Shown one piece after another: positions 32,636 through 44,800 of a DNA stretch of 64,000 bases (its first letter is position 1; each line of letters opens with the position of its first letter). The notes below the pieces were generated by a model that did no database searches, was not told the origin of the DNA, and worked only from the letters and a program-made list of their open reading frames with translations. The DNA is from Calliopum simillimum (Eukaryota; Arthropoda; Insecta; Diptera; Lauxaniidae). The stretch lies in assembly GCA_951812925.1 (NCBI GenBank), contig OX638370.1, forward strand, positions 46,007,948 to 46,071,947. The letters are read 5' to 3'. The translations under genes and the position numbers were made by a program.

Positions 32636-33005
32636 ATATTACTTTTAAACCTTTATCGACACTTAAAAATAACGATTCATTTCTTGCATCTATTGTTGTT
32701 CAATTCAATGACTGTAAAGTTCGTATAAAAACATTTAACGTTATACACATTACTTTTTATTAACCCATTTAATTAAAACGTTTTGCAGTTAATCTTATTT
32801 TATTAATCAATTAAATTTTAGTTATTTGTTCAGTATTAATATGTTTATAATTTGGGGGGCTGGGAAAAAAGAGTAAAATAAGTTTAAAGTTTTACCAATA
32901 TTTGACTAAAGGTTTTGATTATCTCACTAGTGTGAGAGTTCGTCAAGTGTGCCGCAAGGATTTTTGACCAATAAATATAACAGCTAGAAATAGTATTTTG
33001 AATTA
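32636..33005. other. No gene seen
   Basis: AT-rich spacer between two TA-flanked DNA transposons. Confidence 0.5.
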
Positions 33006-34007
33006 CAGTGAAAGTTGCTTATAACGACGGTCAAGGGACCGCGCAAAGTCGGTCGCTCCAACCGACGGTCGTTATATCCGATATTAACGCTAATATATAA
33101 AAGAAAAAACGGTGTTTGCATTTGCTATCAATTTTATTAAAATTACGTACTCAATGCAATTCTTTAAAAATAAAACTGAATTAACCCTATTTTGCAAATA
33201 TTAAATACATCACGCCTCGTTTGAACTAAGTTTTACCTCGATGTCGTCCCACTCCATGTTTTTTATGCAAAGCTATTCAGTGGAGTCCAAATATACAGAA
33301 AAAGTTTTTTTAAAATCGGTCAACGAGCTAACCAATTTTCAGAGTTAAATTTCAGTTACCAAATGGTATTCACATCTGAATCAAAAAAAAAAAAGGTTTG
33401 GCAAAAGTAATCTGCAGTTCATTTCCCATTTGTTTGCAGACTCAAAAATGGTATTTTTGAAAATTCTACCTGATCGCGTTAAGAAAACAAATTTGCAATG
33501 TAAAGTTCGATGCAGAATCCGGCCTATCTTGTATGGTTGTATCTTAACCTTAAAGTTTGGTTTCTCGAGATTTTTGTGGATATCACATTGTTATGGGGCT
33601 TATAATAGAACAAGGAAATCTCTCCTTCTGAGGCCAGATTCGGATTCAACATTGTAATTTACATTGAAAATTACTTTTTTTGTTTTTGCAGTTGCTAATT
33701 TAAAAAAAAAACGCAAAAATTCATTTTCTTTTCGACGACAAAAGTTAAAATAAAATTCTTAAAAAGCCTACTACTTATTTTCATTTGTTCTTTTTTATTA
33801 ATTTTCAAATGTCGTCGCTATAAGCGACAGAAAAAAACAAATATGTGGAAAATGCAGTCGTTACATCCGGCTTGTCGCTATATCCGACGGTCGTTATAAC
33901 CGACAAAATGTTCATAAGGTTTATGAAGAAACCAACCAAACAACTGAGAAAGGGTCGTTATAAGCGCTTCGACGTTATAAGCGGAGTCGCATAGGCGACT
34001 TTCACTG
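33006..34007. mobile_element. pogo/Tigger-like non-autonomous element with GTCGTTATAA motif clusters
   Basis: The ends CAGTGAAAGTTGC and the complement of CAGTGAAAGTCGC are bordered by TA (33004-33005, 34008-34009). Both subterminal zones are packed with CGTTATAA/CGCTATA motifs: GCTTATAACGACGGTC, GGTCGTTATATCCGA, GTCGCTATAAGCGAC, CGACGGTCGTTATAACCGAC. Similar motifs mark pogo/Tigger elements. The 1-kb body holds a 75-codon ORF (33430-33657) without a domain. Confidence 0.7.
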
Positions 34008-34009
34008 TA

Positions 34010-34846
34010 CCTCAATAAAATTACCACTTTTACTATTTTTATTATTCAGGTGTGCCGCCCGCAATCAGAAAAGTTTGGGAAACACTGATGTATATCATAA
34101 ATATTTGTCATACTTAACCCATATTGGACCACTGGTCGAGAATCAGGGACAGGTACAGAGGGTGCAATGAATTCGAAACTTTTTATAGACGTCTTAAAAA
34201 ACGTCTTTTGCAATTTATTAGTGGACACGAAGGTACTGTAATATTCTGGCCTGATTTAGCAACATCTCACTACTCAAGTGATACAAGACCAAAAATATAA
34301 GTACATTTTGTTCCAAAAAGTTCGAATCCACTTAACTGCTAAAAGCCTAATGAAATTGGATCTTCGAAGATGTAGACATATATTGCAAAAAATTTATAAG
34401 ATTTCACAAGAGCGAAGCCAGGAACAACGCTAGGGGGCGGGCAGGTGATATTATTTTTTACTTAATATTGTTTTTTTGCATTCAACCTGCCCTCCCCTGC
34501 TCCTACGCCCTTGAATTTTCAGGAATAAGTGGAGAAAGTCATACGGTACTGTCGACGAAAGAACTGTACAAAACTTATTGAAGGGTCTTAAGAAAAATAA
34601 TAATAATAGAAAATACATTTTTGTTAAGTTTTATAATTATTTGTGTTATGTAGGATACATATATGAAATATAAAAATTTATTGGGTATTTTTTTATTGAT
34701 GAAAAACAAAGTGTAAATTTTTCTGGGGCTTAACGGATTCTGAAGCGGGCCGAAATAGGTAAAGTCATTGTCATTAATTTATTACATACTATTATAAAAA
34801 TAGCAGTACTGTTAAACATTATAAAATTTTTAACTAAGGTCAGCGT
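34010..34846. other. No gene seen
   Basis: Mixed sequence with no ORF, TIR or tandem repeat I could support. Confidence 0.45.
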
Positions 34847-35590
34847 TTGAAAAAAATTGTCCCCCACAATTTATCCAATAAATTATTTCATATTATTCAA
34901 TCTGAAAAATGTTTTCGCAATACACTTGAAATTTACCGTTTTCAAATTTTTTCCCTCGACTTTTTTAATATAGTCAAAAATCGCAATCGAATTTGGGGTA
35001 CTATTGTAAAAAGTTTTCAGTGTACATCCCAAAAAAATTGCTGGGGAACTAAAACTAAAAACAAAGTGTTTAGGGTTTGTTATTTGCAAGGTCAAAAATC
35101 AGGCTGGTCTAAAGAAGTTAAAGTTGAAAAGAAATACGTTGGCAAGACATGCTGCAAAGTTAAAAAAAGTTTTACTCTCTAGACTCGGGAGAGAATATGC
35201 ACGAAAAAAAGTCAAAAATGCAGTCAAAATTTCTTTAAATTCCTGGTTTGGCAAGCAATCTACAGTTGTGGCAAAAGGAGCAAGCCTTTTGTAACCACGG
35301 AAGCAATTAACTCAGAAATATGAATACTTAAAAAAACCAAAGACTTCCTAAAATACCATTTGGTTACAGTAAAGTGGCCTTGAAGAAATACTTAATGAAG
35401 AATATGCTTTTGGTGTCTTGAGAATCCAATCCTTCGGCCAAAAGTAAAATCTAGGCCACAAAGCGACTAGCCAAGGTTCCTTAAAATTTAGTTTCGGGAT
35501 GAGTGGCGTACAGCAGCTCGAAATGTATCCGATAATACCATAAAATCCTTGGTGCCAAGGAAAAGTTAAAAATTTCTTAAAACAAAAATT
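34847..35590 (+). pseudogene. Mariner-type transposase relic, copy A
   Basis: A 111-codon ORF (34847-35182) is followed in shifting frames by FLVWQAIYSCGKRSKPFVTT and AINSEI. These match the LVWQVIFKCGLKSSVFVTTG and TINHQIY of copy B at 36566 and belong to the middle of Tc1/mariner-type transposases. Later pieces (EWRTAARNVSDNTIKSLV) resemble the C-terminal end. Stops are frequent. It lies just beyond the 3' end of the KH gene, on the other strand. Confidence 0.5.
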
Positions 35591-35774
35591 ATTAATGAAA
35601 TGTAAATATACATTGTAATAAAATGCTTGATATTAAAAGGTTAAAAAATTGGTTTCATTATTAAAATCGGACTACTAATTCAGAAGATTTTTTGAATTTT
35701 GCAATGGACAATTATTTCAAATGCTGTTTATACGTACACAAATACTTATTTTACTCCCATTCTTAGCCTTAAAA

Positions 35775-35780
35775 TTTATT
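35775..35780 (-). terminator. Candidate poly-A signal AATAAA of the KH gene
   Basis: AATAAA on the minus strand lies 24 nt beyond the stop codon at 35804-35806. It is the first such signal downstream, so the 3' UTR may be very short. Confidence 0.45.
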
Positions 35781-35803
35781 ATCAGCACACGTTATTTGTG
35801 AAT

Positions 35804-38800
35804 TTATTTATACTTATTAAGGATAGAGTATGACTTTGGTTTATAAGACGTTGATGGACTTTCACGCACACGTTTCATTTCAGTAGCATACACTGTTGGC
35901 TGTGGCCGTTTGAGTGGTGACATATATGGCCGAACTATAAAATTTTATTATTTGATGTAAAGTTATAATTATTCATTCTTTTATATTTTTAAGTTTAGTT
36001 AGTTTTTTGTTCAGGTTATGATTAACTTTTATGAAGCAGAAGTTTATTTGAAGGAAAAAACTATGGGCACTTTAGCTTACCTTTTGCATATTCGTATGTT
36101 GCTATCTGCCGCTTAGGAACATACTGTTTTGGGTGTTCATGATGTTCATATACCTCCTCCTCTTCAACTTCTTGTCTAAAATAAGAATCTTGTTATTTAA
36201 TTATTTATAATATTACTGTGATAATACAAATCCAAGTAACAGCGTAAGTCAATTATGATTTAAATAGATATTGTATGAGAATACACTGTGGTTTATGTGA
36301 TGATCCACAGAAAAGCTAGTTGAGGGCTCTTAAAAAATTAAAAAATGACAAGTTGACTTATACTGTTATCTTATAGCAATACATGTACTCGAAAAAAAGT
36401 AATCGAAGTGAACAAAGAGTGTTTAGTTAAACATTACAGTAAAAGCAAATGTAACAGATGTAATCGTCTTCGAATTCTTTGTCTTACATTTCTTCATTAT
36501 TGGTTTTTTAGAATTTTGAATAGTTTTCAAAAATAGTTCATCGGAAGAAAATGTGCTGGATTTAATTGTGCGCAAAAAACACGATTTTCCCTATTGTCTC
36601 ACACAATTTAGAATTCATTTTAATGGACGGGTCAACTTTTTTACACTGCAAAAAAGAAAGGCGATGTTGCGCCAAATTTAAAGCAAAAGAAGTGGACAAA
36701 GTTTGCAAAAAATATTTGGTTTGGCAAGTAATTTTTAAATGCGGTTTGAAGAGCTCAGTATTTGTCACAACTGGTACAATTAACCACCAAATTTATGTGA
36801 AAGAGTGCTAACAGAAACGTGTGTTATTTTGGTCAGATTTGGCGAGTTGTCGTCACTACGGCAAATTGGCCAATTGACATGAAGAGAATGGTGTCAATGT
36901 TGTACCGAAAAATGCAAATCATCCGAATTGCCCTGAGTTTCGGTCGATTGGAAAATACTGGGCTATAATGAAGGGAAAATTGCTAAAAACGAAGAAAGTT
37001 GTCAAAAATGAAAAGAAAATAAAACAAAAATGGATCAAGGTACCATCCCAGGTCACCCTAAGTGATGTGCAGAGTCTGAAGGCAGGTGTTAATTTAAAGT
37101 TACGATATTTTGCATGTTTCTCAACCAAATGAGCAAACCTTTTCATTTTCTTAAAGAAATACCCTTGAGCTTCAAATAATGTATTACTTTCTTTTTTGGT
37201 CAAAATAAACGTTTTATACCCATTTTTTGTCGACTACTTTTTTTTGAGTACATACCTTAAAAACACCACTCAAAAAAAAAAAAAAAGTTCTATGAACACA
37301 ATACTTCTTATGAATTTTTAGACGCTGAATCGGACTGCATCCTCAGAATTGTCAATATACCTCAGGATTTCAAGATATCCTGGCTTGAAGTAGTAGAAAA
37401 CGCTGTTTTCAGGCTTATGGCGTAGCTACCAGAAAAGGTGAAATTCTTTTATTTCTAAACGGAATCGAATAGCCACACTATTCTTTATCAAAATAAACTT
37501 TCGAACTTTTCCAATACGACTATCATTTTCCGAGTTATGATCCTTTTAAAGAGAAGGTATTTCAGCCCCCATACAAAGGACGAAATTATACAAAAAAAAT
37601 GGGCGATGCCACGCCCCCATAATATATCGTCCTTTGAATGGGGCTGAAATACCCACTCATCAAAGTATCATAATTCGGAAAGTAAGAGTCCTATTGGAAA
37701 AGTTCGAAGGTATATTTTGATGAGGAAAACTGTGGCTATTATATGCTATTAAAAAAAAAAAAGAAGAATTTCACCTTTTCCTGTACATAGATACGAATTC
37801 TCCAACTTCAAGCAAGGATATCTCGAAACCCCCTAGGTTTATGGAAAATTCTGAGGATGCAGTCCGATTCAGTGTCGAAAAGTTTATAAGACTGCATATA
37901 AGAAGTGTCCACAGAATTTGTTTTTTTTTTGGAGTGCCTGTGTAATTGTTATATAATTATTTTGAAAAACCTACTCATATGTAGTTCTTTCCAAATGTGG
38001 ATTGAAACTTGTTTTCCTAATTAAGTTCAAATATTTAGCAGCTCCACCGCTATGGCCTTCTTGCTTTCTATCTAAAATGGATCTGAAATTGTTAATAAAG
38101 TATAATTAAATTTAACCAATGAGGACGAATTGCGAAACTTCCTGCAATTATTTTTATTACCTATAATCACATGAAATGCTATATAAATATGTAGGTATAT
38201 GGCCGATTCTACTCTTGAAGGAACACGGTGTGCCTTAACCCGTTCTAAATCGGACGTCGTAGCACATCAAATTTTTTTCCAGATTCTGTTTACTTATCGT
38301 TCAAATTATGTATAAAAAAATTTTCACTCGTGACTCCTCGACTAAATTTTGAGATAATCGCTTTTCCAATTGGGGCATTTTCCCATACAAAAAGAAAAAA
38401 AAAAATTTTTTAACTACATTAAACAAAAATTAAAATAATAACAATCGATGTGTTTTGCGATGCTTAACGCGAATCCAACCTCAGAATTGCTCTATCGTGT
38501 ATAGTTTATGAGATATTGTAACCTGAAGAAAAAAAAGATATCAACATATGTTAAATTAGGTTTTAAAGGCAAAGATTAGGACTTCAAAGTTGCTTACCAG
38601 ATTTACTGATATTAAAATTTCTTTCACATTTTAAACATGTTCAACGAACCGACCATTTCAAAATTCAGACGTATGCCATACACGTAACAACACTAGGGGT
38701 GTCAAACGGCTGAATTTAGAAGTAGTCGGTTTGTTGAACATGTTTAAAATGTAAAAGAAATTTTAATATCGTTTAATCTGGTAAGCAACTTTAAAGTCCT

Positions 38801-41800
38801 AATCTTTGCCTTTAAAACCTAATTTAAATTATGTTGATATCTTTTTTTTCTTCAAAGATATCCTAACCTTAAAAGACACAAAAGTGTAAAAAACCCGTTT
38901 AGACAATATTTCGGTCTACGATATCTCTTAGAAGCATGAAGATATTAATACAATTTAAATTAGGTTTTAAAGGAAAAGATTATGGCTTTCAAGTATTTAA
39001 GCCACATTTGACGAATAAATGATATGTTACATAGTTATATAGTTTCAAAAAATGGCAAAAAACGACTTTTTTTGGTCTTTAGGTTACAATATCTCATAAA
39101 CTATACACGATAGAGCAATTCTGAGGTTCGATTCGCGTTAAGCATCGCAAAACACATCGATTGTTATTATTTTAATTTTTGTTTAATGTAGTTAAAAAAA
39201 TTTTTTTTTTCTTTTTGTATGGGAAAATGCCTCAATTGGAAAAGCGATTATCTCAAAATTTAGTCGAGGAGTCACGAGTGAAAATTTTTTTATACATCAT
39301 TTGAACGATAAGTAAACAGAATCTGGAAAAAAATTTGATGTGCTACGACGTCCGATTTAGAACGGGTTAAGGCACACCGTGGGAAGAGAAATTATTTTCG
39401 GCACAAATTTTTTTTTTTTTATTTGTATTTGAGCTCAGACAGTTCAGAGTAGTCTAAGTTCAACTTGACTCTTTTTTGTATTTTTCTAAAACGGGACGGC
39501 TAAAAAAAAAAAATAAGATGCACGAATTTTATGGCCGTTTAAATGAAAATGAGCTTTGAAGATTGAATACCTAAGAAAATAATCTTATTACGGCATTAGC
39601 AAAATTGCCGCAAAATACCATATGTAGTAGAATAGCATTTTGCGGCGATTTTGCTAATGTCGATAAAAGAAAAATTCATAGAATTCGTATTTATTACCCG
39701 ATTTTAAACAATTATAGCTTGTTGGAAAGGTATTTCAATTTGCTATAAGATAAAGTTATGCTTTGACTAATTTAATTAAGTTTAAAAAAAATTTTCATTA
39801 TTTTTTGCCTGAAACCTCAACTTGACCTTGACCTCTCTTGCGGGCCGGGTTATCGTTATCCGATCGCCGTGAAACTTCATAGTATTTGTTTTTATGACCA
39901 TTAGAAGGATTTCATGAACGAAAATCAGAAAATCGTAAAATAAGCGCATGCCTAGTGACCGTCTACAGGATAAAAGACATTATTTTCATTGGCAAATTTT
40001 TACAGGAGAGCAAAAATAAAAGATAGGGTAAATTTTTTCGGTTTTCAGTTTAAGTTTACAATTTCAAAATTACATAACTCAGTTAATTTTTTGGAATTTT
40101 TCAGTAATCGTGGTATCATTTATTGAAATTTATTTATTTTTTTTTTTTCAAATGCAAAAAAACCGGTTCTTGGTTTAGTGAAAACAAGGTACCTTTACCT
40201 GTGGACGGGCACATATCTTCGGGTTAAAACTACAACTAGACATCGAAATTTTAATGTTTTAAGTTAAGGTTACAAAATCATGACGAAAAAACAGCATTAC
40301 GTCCCTATCTAGTCGTTTTTTTGAAAAGTTGAAAACTTCCAAATCTCATACAAAAGTTGAATTTCAAATAACTTAAAGAGCGTTTTTCTCAAAACATCAA
40401 AAATGTAGAAATGTCTAGTTGTAGTTTTTATCCGACGATATGTATGTATGTACATGCATCAGGGTGGCTGTTATATGTCTTTTTGTCAAATTTCAATGAT
40501 GAATGATGGTAGGTGGTAAATCATCTCCAAATGTCGAAAAAAAAGTCCCGATTTTCTTCGATATTAATGTTGAGCCCTGACTGGCCCAGTTCAAACCTGA
40601 TTGGTCCCTTGGTAAATTTGACCGCTTTTTGAAATTATGATTATGACCAAATGAATATCACCCCAGGAGATAGTGAATTTAAGATGAGTGAATAACACAA
40701 ATGTTGTAATCAAGCATCAGATCTGGCCAATTCTGCATTATTTGTGGTCAACCTGTTGTTGAACAGCTGATTGCTGTTGGTCATTTCTGTGAAAAGTTAT
40801 TTTAAAACAAAATTGAGATATATAAAGAATCCAGAACGTTTTTGCAATTTTTTTAATAAGGCAAAACGCTATTTTACATTCTGAAAACGTTAATTAAATA
40901 AAGTAGTTAAAAATTGAAAACCACTTGACAGTTTGTTTTTAGCTTTACCAAAATGGTAATATAATTTATATGAAATATAAAAAAAAATCTGTCTTATATT
41001 AATAAAGAGCACATAGTGTTCTTAGAAGACAGGATTATTACAAAAAAATCCCGACAAAACTGAAAAGGGGGGTACTTCTAGAAGCTTTTGTGATCATTTT
41101 CCCATTGACGAGAAAATCCGATCCCCCTTTCTGGAAAAACCATATTCTATTCTTGGCATTTTCTCCATCGAATTTTCTAGCCAATAGGAAAATTATCACA
41201 AGTCTCCAGAATCACCCTCCCCCCATACATTGTTTGGCGACACGAACTTGTTAGGTTAAGGAAAATTTGATTTTTTGACCTCAACACATTTCTTCTTTCA
41301 TGCTTATAACAAGATGCACTTACTTGTATTTTGCAAACGGTATTGTTTTAGTTGACTCTGGATTTATTTCTATCATTTCACGCATTTGCTCCTGAGAGAC
41401 TTCATCATTTTTATCTGGAATAATATATTTTCGAATTTCGGCCAAGGCATAAGCAATTCGAGCATAACTCTCAGCTGGCGTTGCAACAGTGCATATTTCA
41501 ACAAAAAAGTCCTTATGTAGATGTGCAAATCTAGGATCTCCAGAGTTGCGTAGTTCTTCTTCCTTGACATTGTCGCGAATAGAGTTACGCCCCTTGAGGG
41601 CAATTCTACACTGAGTTTCATCCTGCAAACGGCGCAAACAGTTTCCTTTCGGACCTAGAATTTTGCCTATAAAATTAAACTTAAAGAAAAGAAAACAATT
41701 CAGAACTTATTGAGTTTTAATACCATTTGGAATTTAAAGTTTAATTGACAGCGGCAGCCGAATCAATTGGCTCAAAATAATAAGCTTAAATTCTCTGTTA

Positions 41801-44800
41801 AAGCTATTTGTAAAGCTTTAACACAACAAGAGCACTGAATATTCAAATAAGCCACAATTTAAAAAAAAAAAATTGTTTTCTTCTTTTTTTTGTGTTTTCT
41901 ACGCGTTTCATGACTTTTTACATTTTAGTGAAAACAATTTTCTTTCCCCAAAAAGTCTGTAAAACTTTTTTTTTCTTATTTTTTCCATGATTCCATAAAC
42001 ATTGAGGGGATTCCTGAAAACGTGTAAAAGCCTCGAAAACCTCGTAAACTCGTAAATGTTGTCAAAATCAATACGAAATTTCACAGTTTTACGAGTTAAC
42101 GAGGTTTTCGAGGCTTTTACACGTTTTCAGGAATCCCTTCATTAATTTATCATATATCTGAAAACATTCGACGAACATGGATGAGATTTGATATCTTCTC
42201 TTCTTATACGAGCTAAAATTGTATGTTTGTTTTTTTGTTTGTATTTATTTCTGTGCCAAAATTTTTTATCGAAAACGGCTACAGCGATTTTAATGAAACT
42301 TGGAATAGTGTTAGATATAAGCATGCCATGAAGAATGAGCTAGGTTTAAACTTTGTTAATGCCCACCAGAGGGCGTAGCACTGCCCTAAATTTTAAATTT
42401 GATTTAGTCATTACTCGCAAACCATACAAGGTATTAAGATGAAATTTGGTGAGCGAGTACGGCTTGATAATACCTTGTGACAGACAAAAAGAAGTGTCAC
42501 GCCCACTTTTTAGGCGTTGAAAAATTTGATTCAATATTACTCGAAAACGACTCCAACAATTTTAATGAAAATTTAGGAGATGTTACCTCTGTAAACAAGA
42601 ATTAATATGTGATACGCCTCTATGAAGGGCGTGGCACCGCCCACAAAAATATAAAACGGTATAAAAAGAAAATTAATAAAGCTAACATTCTCAAATTAAC
42701 TGTATGCAGCCTAATTGCTATGAGGCATCTCTGATCTGAATTGGGCGAAATATCGCCGTTGCGCGTGGAACCTCCCATACAAGCAAAATACGTTCAATGC
42801 TATTTCTCGCAAATGTTACAAGATATTTTAATGAAATTTGGTATGTAGGTACTTCTTATTAATGCCTTGTAATAACCGAAAAGTGGGCGGTATCGAAGAA
42901 GAACCACGCCCCCTTTTTAACCGTTGAATATTTTGATTCAATATTACTCGAAAACGACTCCAACAATTTTAATGCAAATTGAAGAGATTGTACCCTTGCA
43001 AACAAGTAGTAATATGTGATATGCCTTTATATTGGAAAAACTCGCCCACAAAAATATAATACGCTATAAAAAGAAAACTACTAAAGCAATCTTTCTGAAT
43101 TTAACTATAGGGAGTGTGCTTGCTATTAGACACATACGACCTGAAAGTGGGCAAAATATCGTCTGTGCGCGTGGATCCTCCCATACAAGTAAGACACATT
43201 AAATGCTATTTCTCGGAAATGGTTCAATATATTTTGATAAAATTTGGATCATGAGTATCTAAAGCATAACGAAAAGTGGGCGTTGTTCAATAATTGCCAC
43301 TCCCACTTTTTACCAAAATAAAAATTTTAGTTAATAACTCAGGCACAAAACAAAACATTAAATTAAATTTATATTTCTTATATGCAGACTTATGCACTTT
43401 TTGACGCTGAATCCGTCTTCATCAGCAGAACTGTCATTATACCTGTAGGATTTTGAAATATCCTTGTTTGAAGTTGAAGAAAACGCTGTGTTCAGTCTTA
43501 CAGCATAGCTACAAGAAAAGCTGCAATTCTTTTTTATCAATTGCATGAAATAGCCACTCTCTTCCTTATTAAAATATCCTTTCGGATTTTTCCAATGAGA
43601 CTTTTTTTCCGAGTTATGATCCTTTGAAGATAAGATATTACAGCCTCCATACAAAAGACGAAATATTTTGGGTTTGGCACATACCATTTATTTATTTTAG
43701 GGCATTCTATTTCACCGAAAAAAATTTTGAGTTTTTGATATTTTTCTATACTATTTATTATTTTCCGAGTTTTTTCTTACTATTGTTCTCATCGGCAAAT
43801 TTATCATTTTGAAAGCATGAAAATTGGAGGCGAAAAGATACGAATTTCTTCACAAAATATGAATAAAAAATTATCATATCAGATTTTCGACCGAGCAGGG
43901 ATCGGTCTCCAGGTACTATATATTAAGAGGACAAATAATGTCCAAGGGAAAAATGTCATATCTCTGAAACTATTTAACGTTGTGTTGGAAAAGTAATAGG
44001 GACAAGCGGTTTTTGTTAGGTTTTCAACTATAACCATTTATTAATCAGTTGTTCTGGAAAAAATATTATGCCTTTCGACGAAATTTTAGTATAGTTTTAA
44101 GAAACTGAAAAGTAATTAACTTCAGATGCTTAAATAGAAAAAATACACGACATTCTTTGTTTTCACCCTGGAAAAAAAATAACGACAAACGTCATTTATC
44201 ATTTCGCTATGGATTAACTCTAATATAAGTTCTTGCATGAGTGTTAAAACTTCACCAGTTTCATACTTGGTCGATGCTCCCTTAATTTTAAGTATCTCCA
44301 AGCATCTGCGAAGCATAGATTCTACAAGACTTGCACAAGTTTTAATAATAATAATTAATACTTTCGGGGATATAGCCATCGGTATGGATTAAGAATCCAT
44401 GGATAGATTTCAATAATATTGGGGTCATATGAAAAGTTTTTTAAGGATCAATATATTTGATATACAAAACTTTTCGTTTTGATTAATAGTTTTCGAGATA
44501 TGAAAATTTTTCAAATATTCACCTAATTTTTTTTCAAAAAACCTATTTTTTCCAATTTATTTGCGTCATTTGATATGCGACATGTATCTGAAATTGCTTC
44601 ATTAATAAATTTTAATAGAAAACAAAAAATGGACCAAATTTTCTTGATATAAGGAACTTTTAACAACAATTGAATATTTTTCAAATTATATAACAGCTGA
44701 TACGTTGCTTACACGTTTTCAGAAATGTGCGCTCCTGAAAACAAGCTCGTAAACTTTCAAGTTTTTCATGGTATAAGTTTAGTTTTGAAAAAATTGCACG

